In this document: positions 26,848 to 36,600 of the stretch, piece after piece
How the letters are laid out: the number at the start of each line of letters is the position of its first letter
How positions within the stretch are numbered: the stretch's first letter is position 1
Assembly: GCA_028283655.1 (NCBI GenBank)
Contig: JAPWKE010000003.1
Location: forward strand, 3,162,001-3,226,000
Length of the DNA stretch: 64,000 bases
Reading direction: 5' to 3'
DNA from: Acidobacteriaceae bacterium
GTDB lineage: Bacteria > Acidobacteriota > Terriglobia > Terriglobales > Acidobacteriaceae
Made by a program: the position numbers and the translations under genes
The notes under the pieces: generated by a model
Told to the model about the DNA's origin: nothing
Database searches by the model: none
The model's input: the letters and a program-made list of their open reading frames with translations, nothing else

Positions 26848-29800
26848 ATGATTCGCCTAATGGCCCATCGGGCATTCGTGGCATCCGCCGTAATTTCCAT
26901 GATCGCTTTACCGGTCTTTGCACAGGATGCAACCACCGGCAGCATCAGCGGAACGATCACGGACAAGAGTGGCGCAGCGGTTCGCGGAGCAAAAGTCACG
27001 CTGACCAACACCGACCGCAATCACGTTGAGCGTGTACTAACGACCAACAGCAGCGGCTTCTATACAGCCACGGCTCTCCCGCTGGGGAGCTATGACGTTC
27101 TGGTCGTCGACGAGGGCTTCAAGACACTGAAGGTGCAGCATCTGATGCTGCACGTCTCGGACGCACTCACCGTAAGCCGCGCCCTGAGCAACGGCGAAAA
27201 CACAGAAACTATTACGGTGAACGCCGACCCGACTTCGGTGAATCTCGAAGACGCGACAAACGCCGGCCTGATTAACAGCACGCAGATCAACAGCCTGGTC
27301 ATGATCTCGCGCAACTACGCAAGCCTGATCAACCTGCAGCCTGGCGTGGCCTACGGCGGCGCGACCGACAACCTGCAGCGCGGCCCGGTCGGTGTCGGTG
27401 GATCTTCGAGCACCGTGTCCTTTTCAGTGAACGGTGGCCGTACAAGCTCGAACAACTGGACGCTCGACGGCGCAGACAATGTAGACCGCGGCACCAACCT
27501 AACGCTCTACGTGTATCCCAGCCCGGATGCGATTGCGGAGTTCAAGACGCTGCGCGGACAGTACAGCGCACAGTATGGCCGCAACTCTGCGGGTATGGTC
27601 GACGTCGTGACGAAATCCGGTACCGACAGCCTGCACGGCAGCGCATATGAGTACTTCCGCAATGATTTCCTCGATGCGAACGGCTCTCTGAACAAGCAGC
27701 AGAACCAACCGATTAACAAGTATCGCTACAACGATTTCGGCTTTTCGATAGGTGGCCCGGTTTGGATACCCAAGGTCTACAACGGTAAGGACAAGACGTT
27801 CTTCTTCGTTTCAGAAGAGTGGCTGCGTGAAATTACGTACGCGCAACTGAATGCAATTGTCCCCACGCAGGCCGAGCGCAATGGAGACTTCTCGCAGAGC
27901 GGCTACATTCCCGCAAACAGCACTCAGTGGACACGTGGCCCCATTCAGGTCTGTACAGCCTTCACCTACAGCGCAGCGAACCAGCAAAACACTTGTACTG
28001 CGGCTGGAACACAAGTAAACACTTTGTCGCAGCAAGCACAGGCGTATCTCAAGGACGTCTACAGCGTGATCCCGGTGCCAAACGAGACAGCCAATCTGGC
28101 TCGCAACCTCGATCCCCGCACGATCACCAGCACCGTAAGGAATGTCTACAACAATCTGAACACTGGCGTACGCATCGATCAGCAGTTTGGGACAAAGGTG
28201 TCGCTCATGTACCGCTACATGCACGACACCTTCCCTACCTATAACGGCTCAGGTACGTTCATTACCGCTCCAATTCCTGGTCTTTCCGCCACGCAGTCTT
28301 CGTACCCCGGTACGCAGCACCTTGGCAAGGTGACCTGGCTGCCAAGTCCGACCTCGGTCGTCAACGTTGGCTACGCATACTCCAGCGGAGCGATTTATAC
28401 CCAGCCTCAAGGCCAGTTGCTTTCAGCAAACTCACCAGACATTCATACATCCACACCGTATGCAAACGGGGTTGGCGTTGTCCCAACGCTTAGCTTTACC
28501 CAGGGAACGACCGCACTCATGACGGCCATCACCTCCGGGCCCAAGTACACCGACCTCGGCATCAACCACCAGGTTTTCGGAGATTACACAAAGACGCTGC
28601 ACAACCACACGTTGATCGCGGGCTTTTCCTACATGCACTACGAGAAGCAGGAGAACAACTCGGCAACGACCAACCAGGGTTCCTTCGGATTCACCAATGA
28701 CACGGCGTTCCCGGTCGTAACAGGCACAGGGCAGACACAGCTATCGGGTGTGGCCGAGTCGCAAGCGTTTGCGAACTTCCTTACAGGAAATGCGAACAAC
28801 GGCTTCTCCCAGCAGTCTCGCAATGCTGCCGTCGACATCAACCAGAACATCTACGAAGCATTTTTGCAGGACAACTGGAAGGTGACGCCGCGCTTCACGG
28901 TGAACCTGGGCGTTCGCTATAGCCTGCTCACGCAGCCTTACGATGCAGGCGGCAATCTGAGCAACTTTGACCCGAGCACCTACACTGCGTCGAAAGCGCC
29001 GACGATCGGTGCGAATGGTCTGCTTTGCCTACCCCCTGCGACCACCTGCGTTCAGACGGGAAGCAATGCGGGCCAGCCCACATCTCCCAATACCGGAGCT
29101 GATATCGTCGGCGCGAACTACATCAACGGCCTGATCTTCGGCAATCCATCGGCGGCCAACAACAACCAGGCTTCACCCTTTGGCAACAGAGTGACAGGTT
29201 CGCAGAAGAACAACTTCGCACCCCGTGTCGGCTTTGCGTGGGACCTCTTCGGTGACGGCAAAACCGCTCTGCGCGGAGGCTACGGCTGGGCGTATGACGA
29301 GATCGAGGTCAGCTACTACGAGACCACGGTCTTCAATAATCCGCCTTCGGTTGCAACCTACTCGCAAACGATGGCGGATGCTGACAATCCCACTGGCGGT
29401 GCAACAGCAGGCACACCATCGTTGACTCCACTCAGGATTCAGGCTCTACCGCTGAACTTCAAGACCCCGTACACGCAGCAATTCTCTCTAGGCCTGCAGC
29501 AGCAGATTACCCCTACGACATTGCTGGATGTGAGCTATGTCGGTTCGCATGGCACACACCTGGCAGGTGCAGAAGACCTCAACGAACCTCGTCCGGGCGC
29601 ATGGCGTGGCAAGGTGACTCCGCTGACAGCCAGTTCCGGTTGCGCCATCAACGGCCAGGCCGCGTTCATCAGCACGGCTTGCGGCATTGTGCTCAACCAG
29701 ATCAAGCCTTACCTTGGCTACTTCGCGGTCGATGCGATGCAGACGATCTTCAACTCCAACTACAACTCGCTGCAGACGAAGATCACCAAGCACTTCAAAG

Positions 29801-30570
29801 GCAAGAGCTACATCGACGGCAACTTTACCTGGTCGCGCGACCTTACCAATGCGCAGGCTGACTACACAGGCTTCGTTCAGAACATTTACAACGTGAACGG
29901 AGACTACGGTCGCGCCGCCGTGGACCGCAAGCTGATCCTTACGCTCGACGGCGTATGGGAAGAGCCCTGGTTCAAAGAGCAGCATGGCCTGACGGGTCGC
30001 CTGCTGGGCGGCTGGAATGTTGCTGTTACGTATGCGGCGAACTCCGGCCTGCCACTGACGGTAGCGTCTTCCGCTGGCCTGAATATCAACTACAACCTGC
30101 CGGGCGGCAAGACTGGCGTTAACGGGGCGACCACCGGCGGTATTGTGAACGATAACGCGGGTCTCGGCATTTTGGGGAATACCAATGCAGGTCTCCGCCC
30201 GAACCAGATTGCGAATCCCAACCAGGGCTATGGCATTCAATTGCACTCCAGTAAGAATTACCTGCAGTCGGCTACTCCGTGGTTCTACACCGGTGCCTTT
30301 GCGGCGCAGGACCCTGCCAGCAACGTTCCAGGTACGGCGAAGCGTGGAACGATCAACGGACCGGGCTTCCAGCGCGCCGATCTGGGTATCTTCCGCAACT
30401 TCCGTATTGTGAACCGCTTGAACTTCCAGCTTCGCGGCGAGGCGTTCAACGTGGCCAACCATGTAAACGTCCAGTCGATCGGAACAACGGCAACGTCCTC
30501 TACCTTTGGCCAGGTCACCGGCTATCGCGATGCCCGCATTCTGCAGATCGCAGGACGCTTCGATTTCTAA
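26848..30570 (+). CDS. TonB-dependent receptor, Oar-like, with carboxypeptidase-regulatory-like domain
   Basis: 1240 residues. Signal peptide about 1-25 ending VFAQ. Then a carboxypeptidase-regulatory-like beta sandwich (GSISGTITDKSGAAVRGAKV ... GFYTATALPLGSYDV) at 30-115, a plug domain with NGGRTSSNNWTLDG and QYSAQYGRNSAGMVDVVTKSG, and a long outer-membrane barrel ending in an aromatic residue (FDF). This is the large Oar-like receptor class that acidobacteria carry in many copies. It probably takes up oligosaccharides, peptides or siderophores using TonB energy. AGGAGG precedes the ATG at 26848. Flanked by terminators, so a single-gene unit. The ligand cannot be told from sequence. Confidence 0.93.
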   Translation: MIRLMAHRAFVASAVISMIALPVFAQDATTGSISGTITDKSGAAVRGAKVTLTNTDRNHVERVLTTNSSGFYTATALPLGSYDVLVVDEGFKTLKVQHLMLHVSDALTVSRALSNGENTETITVNADPTSVNLEDATNAGLINSTQINSLVMISRNYASLINLQPGVAYGGATDNLQRGPVGVGGSSSTVSFSVNGGRTSSNNWTLDGADNVDRGTNLTLYVYPSPDAIAEFKTLRGQYSAQYGRNSAGMVDVVTKSGTDSLHGSAYEYFRNDFLDANGSLNKQQNQPINKYRYNDFGFSIGGPVWIPKVYNGKDKTFFFVSEEWLREITYAQLNAIVPTQAERNGDFSQSGYIPANSTQWTRGPIQVCTAFTYSAANQQNTCTAAGTQVNTLSQQAQAYLKDVYSVIPVPNETANLARNLDPRTITSTVRNVYNNLNTGVRIDQQFGTKVSLMYRYMHDTFPTYNGSGTFITAPIPGLSATQSSYPGTQHLGKVTWLPSPTSVVNVGYAYSSGAIYTQPQGQLLSANSPDIHTSTPYANGVGVVPTLSFTQGTTALMTAITSGPKYTDLGINHQVFGDYTKTLHNHTLIAGFSYMHYEKQENNSATTNQGSFGFTNDTAFPVVTGTGQTQLSGVAESQAFANFLTGNANNGFSQQSRNAAVDINQNIYEAFLQDNWKVTPRFTVNLGVRYSLLTQPYDAGGNLSNFDPSTYTASKAPTIGANGLLCLPPATTCVQTGSNAGQPTSPNTGADIVGANYINGLIFGNPSAANNNQASPFGNRVTGSQKNNFAPRVGFAWDLFGDGKTALRGGYGWAYDEIEVSYYETTVFNNPPSVATYSQTMADADNPTGGATAGTPSLTPLRIQALPLNFKTPYTQQFSLGLQQQITPTTLLDVSYVGSHGTHLAGAEDLNEPRPGAWRGKVTPLTASSGCAINGQAAFISTACGIVLNQIKPYLGYFAVDAMQTIFNSNYNSLQTKITKHFKGKSYIDGNFTWSRDLTNAQADYTGFVQNIYNVNGDYGRAAVDRKLILTLDGVWEEPWFKEQHGLTGRLLGGWNVAVTYAANSGLPLTVASSAGLNINYNLPGGKTGVNGATTGGIVNDNAGLGILGNTNAGLRPNQIANPNQGYGIQLHSSKNYLQSATPWFYTGAFAAQDPASNVPGTAKRGTINGPGFQRADLGIFRNFRIVNRLNFQLRGEAFNVANHVNVQSIGTTATSSTFGQVTGYRDARILQIAGRFDF

Positions 30571-30593
30571 CTCCTAACCGCATCCCTGGGTGC

Positions 30594-30630
30594 AAACGGC
30601 GTCGGCAGAAATGCTGACGCCGTTTTCTTT
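30594..30630 (+). terminator. Intrinsic terminator after the TonB-dependent receptor
   Basis: Stem of 14 pairs with one G-T (arms 30594-30607 and 30612-30625), GAAA loop, then TTCTTTT. Starts 24 bases after the receptor stop. Confidence 0.85.
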
Positions 30631-30705
30631 TCCCGGAGCAAAGGCGCGGTTATCGGCATGAAAAATGTCAGCTCACGAAGCGAGCTTCGTTATCATGCAT
30701 GAGGC

Positions 30706-32403
30706 ATGCCTCCGACCCCTCGCGTCAATCCGGATATCGTTGAAACCGCACTCACGGGCCTCGGCCTGATTAATACCCCTATCTTCAACAAAGGCACAGC
30801 CTTCTCTGAAGAGGAGCGCGACGAGTTCTCGCTGCATGGGTTGCTGCCGCCACAGGTGGGCACGCTGGACCAACAGGTCGCGCGCCGCATGAAGGCCTTT
30901 CGCGCCCTGCCCGACGACTTCGCGCGCTACACGTTCATGCGCGATCTGCAGGACGTTAACGAGACACTCTTCTACGCGCTCATCACGCGACACATCGAGG
31001 AGATGCTGCCGGTCGTTTATACCCCGGCCGTCGGCGAAGGCTGCCAGCGTTTCTCCGAGATCTGGCGCAAGCCTCGTGGCGTCTTCCTCAGCTACCCGAA
31101 CGTCGACCGCATCGAACGTATCCTCAGCCACCCACGCTACGACGGCGTGCGCTGCATCGTCGTCTCCGACGGCGAACGCATCCTCGGCCTGGGCGACCAG
31201 GGTGCAGGCGGCATGGGTATTCCTATCGGCAAGCTCGCGCTCTACACTGCACTTGCGGGAATCCATCCGCTGAGCTGCCTGCCGGTCTTCCTCGACGTCG
31301 GCACCGATAACGCTGACCGTGTAGCGGACCCGCTCTACCTCGGCTGGAAGCACGAACGCGTTCGCGGCGCAGAGTACGACAACTTCGTCGACCGCTTTGT
31401 GCGCACGGTGAAGAAGCGTTGGCCGCACGTTCTGCTGCAGTGGGAAGACTTCGCCGGCGCCAACGCGGGCAAGCTGCTTGACCGCTACCGCGAAGAGTTG
31501 CCAAGCTTCAACGACGACATTCAAGGCACCGCTGCTGTTGCGCTGGCCACGATCCTCGCGGCAGCAAATGCCACGGGCGTTCCGCTCCGCGAACATCGCT
31601 TTCTCTTCGTCGGCTTCGGCGCAGCAGGTTGCGGTATCGCGAGCTTCCTCGAACTCGCACTGAAGCACGCAGGTCTCTCGGATGAAGAAGCACGCAGCCG
31701 CTTTTACGCCATCGACCGCCCGGGTCTTCTGCTCGACTCGACACCTGGGATGCATCCTTCGCAAATGCCGTTTGCGCGCCCTGCGAGCGAGACCGAAGGC
31801 TGGCAGCACAATCCCGAAGGCGGTGTTTCGTTGCTCGAAACCGTCGAGCGAGCGCGTCCCACGGTGATGATCGGTGTGAGCGGACAGCCGGGCGCATTCA
31901 GCGAAGAAGTCGTTCGCACGATGGCTCGCCATACGGCGCGACCGGTCATCCTTCCACTCTCCAATCCAACATCTCGCGCAGAGGCAACTCCCTCCGACCT
32001 GCTGCATTGGACCGACGGTCAAGCGATCATCGGCACGGGTAGCCCCTATGCTCCGGTGGAGTACAACGGGAAGACCTACCGCACGGTGCAGACGAACAAC
32101 TCGTACATCTTCCCTGGCCTTGCTCTCGGGATCGTCGCGTCGCGCTCTCGCCGTGTTTCTGACGGCATGATTATGGCCGCAGCGGAGGCGCTGGCCGCGC
32201 TTTCGCCCACGGTGAAAAACCCTACCGCTCCGCTGCTGCCGCCGCTCGATACGCTGCGCGAAGTTTCGCAGGCCGTAGCCCTTGCCGTTGGTCGTCAGGC
32301 AGCCACAGAAGGCCTTGCAGCCGTTCGTGGCGAGGACTTCGAGATCGCATTGCGCGCCAGCGTGTGGAACCCGGTCTATCGGCCCTACAAGCGGAGGCGC
32401 TAA
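30706..32403 (+). CDS. NAD-dependent malic enzyme
   Basis: 565 residues, the length of the MaeA/SfcA group. N-terminal malic domain with LPVVYTPAVGEGCQRFS and DGERILGLGDQGAGGMGIPI; metal and substrate site EDFAGANAGKLL; NAD domain with FVGFGAAGCGIA; and LPLSNPTSRAEATP. Oxidatively decarboxylates malate to pyruvate in the cytoplasm. The stop TAA at 32401 is two bases before the GTG start of the next gene, so the two are co-transcribed. Confidence 0.94.
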   Translation: MPPTPRVNPDIVETALTGLGLINTPIFNKGTAFSEEERDEFSLHGLLPPQVGTLDQQVARRMKAFRALPDDFARYTFMRDLQDVNETLFYALITRHIEEMLPVVYTPAVGEGCQRFSEIWRKPRGVFLSYPNVDRIERILSHPRYDGVRCIVVSDGERILGLGDQGAGGMGIPIGKLALYTALAGIHPLSCLPVFLDVGTDNADRVADPLYLGWKHERVRGAEYDNFVDRFVRTVKKRWPHVLLQWEDFAGANAGKLLDRYREELPSFNDDIQGTAAVALATILAAANATGVPLREHRFLFVGFGAAGCGIASFLELALKHAGLSDEEARSRFYAIDRPGLLLDSTPGMHPSQMPFARPASETEGWQHNPEGGVSLLETVERARPTVMIGVSGQPGAFSEEVVRTMARHTARPVILPLSNPTSRAEATPSDLLHWTDGQAIIGTGSPYAPVEYNGKTYRTVQTNNSYIFPGLALGIVASRSRRVSDGMIMAAAEALAALSPTVKNPTAPLLPPLDTLREVSQAVALAVGRQAATEGLAAVRGEDFEIALRASVWNPVYRPYKRRR

Positions 32404-32405
32404 CC

Positions 32406-33602
32406 GTGCACGCATGGGACGCGATCGTCATTGGCGCAGGTGCCGCAGGCATGATGTGTGCCTTTGAGGCAGGCCGACGCGCGAAGCGCGTGCTGCTGCT
32501 CGACCACGGCCCTGCTCCGGGACGCAAGATCCTGATCTCCGGCGGCGGACGCGCGAACTTCACGAATACTGGCACGACCGCCGCGAATTATCTGAGCGCT
32601 AACCCGCACTTCGCCAAATCAGCCCTTGCGAACTTTACGCCGCGTGAGATGGTGGCGTTGGTGGAGAAGCATAGCCTGAGCTATCACGAGAAGACGCTGG
32701 GCCAACTCTTCTTCGACCGCTCGGCACGGGACCTTGTGACGCTGCTCGAACGCGAGTGCGGAGAAGCTGGTGTGGAGACGCGCTGCGGTGCTAGCGTTCT
32801 GAGCGTCTCCAAAGACGGCGACCTCTTCACTGTCGAGACGTCGCATGGCACAGAGCAGACACACGCGCTCGTCGTCGCAACCGGTGGGCTTTCGATTCCG
32901 AAGCTTGGAGCAACGGGCTTTGGCTACGAACTCGCACAGCAGTTCGGCCATAGCCTGATAGCAACTCGACCGGCACTGGTGCCGCTGGTCTTTGCCCCGG
33001 AGGACCATAACGAGTGGTGTGACCTTACCGGAAGCTCAGCCGAAGTGCTCGCCCAGGCCGCTGCGACCAGCGGCAAACGTAATGCGCAGCCGCCTGTCTT
33101 CCGCGAGAAGGCGCTCATCACGCATCGCGGCCTGAGTGGACCAGCGATTCTGCAAGTGTCGTCGTACTGGAAGCATGGCTCGACGATCACGCTCGACCTG
33201 GCACCGGGACGTGACGTCTTCAAACCTCTTACAGCGAACAACGCACCTCGCGATCTGAGCGTGCTGCGGCAAGCCTTGCGCGGCGTGCTCTCCCATCGCG
33301 TGGCTGACCGCTGGCTTCGCCTGCGCGATGAGTCCCTGGGCTTCAGCAACCAGGCGCTGCTGGCGCTCGAACACGAGTTGCATCACTGGCAGATAAAGCC
33401 TGCTGGTGATGAAGGCTATGCCAAGGCCGAGGTTACCGTGGGCGGCGTGAATACGGACGAACTCGACGCACGAACGCTGGAGTCAAAGCGCGTGCCGGGG
33501 CTTTACTTCATCGGCGAAGTCGTCGACGTAACCGGTTGGCTAGGTGGCTATAACTTCCAGTGGGCATGGGCCAGCGCTGTAGCAGCAGGCCGCTCGCTTT
33601 AG
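32406..33602 (+). CDS. NAD(P)/FAD-dependent oxidoreductase, HI0933/YhiN (BaiN-like) family
   Basis: 398 residues from GTG 32406, two bases after the malic enzyme stop; upstream in-frame starts overlap that gene. FAD-binding DAIVIGAGAAGMMCAFEAGR at the very N-terminus, GPAPGRKILISGGGRANFTN, VVATGGLSIPKLGATG and the C-terminal FIGEVVDVTGWLGGYNFQWA are hallmark blocks of the HI0933-like flavoproteins. The physiological substrate is unknown for most members. The stop overlaps the convergent propeller gene by four bases. Confidence 0.92.
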   Translation: MHAWDAIVIGAGAAGMMCAFEAGRRAKRVLLLDHGPAPGRKILISGGGRANFTNTGTTAANYLSANPHFAKSALANFTPREMVALVEKHSLSYHEKTLGQLFFDRSARDLVTLLERECGEAGVETRCGASVLSVSKDGDLFTVETSHGTEQTHALVVATGGLSIPKLGATGFGYELAQQFGHSLIATRPALVPLVFAPEDHNEWCDLTGSSAEVLAQAAATSGKRNAQPPVFREKALITHRGLSGPAILQVSSYWKHGSTITLDLAPGRDVFKPLTANNAPRDLSVLRQALRGVLSHRVADRWLRLRDESLGFSNQALLALEHELHHWQIKPAGDEGYAKAEVTVGGVNTDELDARTLESKRVPGLYFIGEVVDVTGWLGGYNFQWAWASAVAAGRSL

Positions 33603-36600
33603 TTCACCGTCAACACGAGCGGCACAGAGTGCGTTATCCCTGCAGCCGTTGCGCTCACCGTCAAGGTGTACGTGCCGGATGGCGTCGGTGTAGAGGTGCT
33701 GCCGCTGCCCGACCCACTCGAGGGCAACGTTCGTGAGGCACCGCAACCGCTGATCATCATGAACAACAACGGAAGAGCCGCTATCCAACGCCGCCTGCGC
33801 ACACGCAGCATGCAGAGCAGCCATGGCATGGTGAAGGCATAGAGCAACGTGCTTCGTGACCACGGCAACAGATCGCGCGAATTGTGTCCCATGCTCGCAA
33901 TGCCTGTCGCCACCACCACGGACACATTCAGCGTAGAGCCAAGGGTTGCGGCAGAAGGCGAGACCGCACACGTTGCGTGAGCAGGCGCTCCCGAGCAACT
34001 GAGACTGATGGTGCTTGCCAAGCCGCTGACGGAGCTTAGTAGAAGCGCATACGTTGCACTGCCCGAAGATCCTCCAAGGCTTGCGCTTGTGGTTCCCGTC
34101 GTCGAGAGCGTGAAGTCAGCTCCTACGCCGCTTAGTGCAACCGACTTCATGCCGATGCTCGAGTTCAACACCAGGGAACCCGCACGCTCACCCGCTGCTG
34201 TTGGGGCGAAGAGAAGAGTTGCGGAACAGGCAGAACCTGCAGACAACGAAGTACCGCAGTTTGTTGAAACCAGAACATAGTCCCCGGTTGGAGCGAGCGA
34301 TGAAATCGTCAGCGTAACGCCACCGTTGTTGGTCAACGTGACCACCTGCGGCTGGGAGCTGAGTCCAACGCCGATCTCTCCGAAAGCCAGCGACGTTGGA
34401 GTAAGACTGACGCCCGCAGGTGCAAGCCCCGTGCCGCTTAGCGTCAGGCTCTGCGCGCGGAACTGATCGCTTACCGTGAGTATGGCCGTGCGGGCACCAA
34501 CTATGCTCGGCGCGAAGACTACGCTGATCGCGCAGGATGTGTGGCCAGCAAGCGTTGCGCCACAGCCGTTGGTCGCAGCAAACTCGCTGGAGTTTGTCGT
34601 CGCTGCAACCAACGTGAGCGCAGCATCGCCGGCGTTCGTTAGCACTACGCTCTGCGCTGCGCTGGCCGTGTTCAAGACCTGCGAGCCGAACGTCAGAGAA
34701 AGCGGTGACAGCGTATCTGTTGCGGATGATGTTCCCCTGCCACTCAGCGTGGCGGTCACGGCCCCCGAAGAGCTTATGAGGCTCAACGTACCGATGCGCG
34801 TCCCGCTCGCCGTTGGCGTGAAGGTTACGCTGATGGAGCAGGAGGTCTGCACTGCAAGCGTTGTCGCGCAAGTATTTGCCGCGATCGCGAAGTCTCCGGT
34901 GATTACAGGCACGGTTAGCGTGGAAGCGTTGCCTCCGGTGTTTGCAACGGTGAGGACCTGCACAGCGCTTGTCTGGTTCAAAGTGGTGGCGGCGAACGTA
35001 AGCGATACAGGCGTGAGCACAACACTTGCCGGAGCGGTCGCCGTTCCACTCAGCAACACACTCGCCTGACCTCCTCCGATGTTTGCGTAAACAACCAGAG
35101 AACCTGCGCGTGAACCTGACAGCGTCGGAGCGAAGAGGACGCTCACCGTGCAGCTTGCACCCACAGCAAGCGTCTGCCCGCTGCAGTTGTCCGTCTCGGT
35201 GAAGTCGCCCGACACGACCAGCGAACTGATCGCGAGCGGCGATGAACCGTTGCTGGTGATCGTTACCGTTTGTGCAGCACTCAATGTTGCGACCTGCTGC
35301 GAATCAAAGGTTAACAACGCCGGTGAGACAAGCATTCCCGGCTGCGCGGTTGAAGTCGCTGCGAGCAACGGTGTCTGCCAAAGGCCGCGACCGTACGTGC
35401 CTGCACGCAACATGCCCAGTCGCCCATCACTGGTGGGCATCGTGGAAGACACAGCCAGCGAAGTTACCGGCGCGTTCGGCAGCCCGGTTCCAAGCAGGTT
35501 CCAGCACGAGGCTGTCGCGCATGTGGTGATTGCCGACGTCGCATAGACGCCCGCGTCCGTCGCGACGTACACGGTATTCGCATCGTTAGGATCGACAGCA
35601 AGGGCATTCGCGGGTGCGCTCGGGAGGTTGCTCGTCACGTTCAGCCAATGCGCGCCGCTGTCGATAGAGCGATAGACGTGCGGCACGATCGTCGTGCCTG
35701 AACCAAAGCCCATCACGGTCGCGTAGACCGTTGCGCCGCTTGCATCGTGCGCGTCCACCGTGATCGACGAGACATCGAAGCCGAGCGGGTTGAAGATACC
35801 CGCGTTCGCCAGATCGTTGGTCACCGCGCCGCTCGCCACATCTTTCCAGGTTGTCGTATTCGTCGCGATGTTCGCGGCCGTTGTGCGGAAGATGTGGCCA
35901 CCGAGCAATGCCGTACCGCCATCCAACACACCGGCGAGCCCGGCATAGATCACCTGCGAGCCAGAGTTCTGTGCGTTGCTCGAACTCACCGCAACACCGC
36001 CTGCAGCCAGCGAGCGGGCCAGCGGACTCGTACTCGTGCAGGGCGCGGCTCCGCTCCATGCGGAGGAGATGGCGTTCGCTCCGCTCCACGTTGCGCCAGT
36101 CGCTGCGGGGCCACGCCACACACGGCACGTCGCGGCAATCATGTTCGCGCTCAACGCCGGATCGAGCAGCATAGGAACGTCGATCAGCGCGACGTCGCCA
36201 CTGACTTGTGTCGCTCCAATCGTCGCGGCCCCCGCGAAGTTCGCGGCGGAGCAGTTCGTCCCCATCGCGCAAGACTTGAAGTTCACTCCTGCGCCGATCG
36301 TGGCGTACCAGTTGGTCGGTGTCGTTGCATCGATTGTAGGATGGCCACCTTCGCCAGCAGAGAGCTGGGCCCATGCACCCAGCACAGATGCAGCACTCGT
36401 TGCCGCCGTGCCGTTAGCTCCGAGCCCAACGATCAGCGTCTCGGCATCTGCCGGCGCCTGTGCGAAGCCAACCACCTGTGCGAGCGATCCACCCACACCA
36501 ATCGCTGCGTTGAGGTTGTCGAAGTGGCTCTTGTCCGTGGCATCACACACAGAACCCGTCTCGGCGATACCGTCCGTTGATCGCCAGAGGCCTCCGTCAT

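Noticed and set aside
30673-32415. A 580-codon minus-strand open frame opposite the malic enzyme
   Set aside because: Antisense shadow in GC-rich codons; the plus frame has complete malic enzyme motifs.
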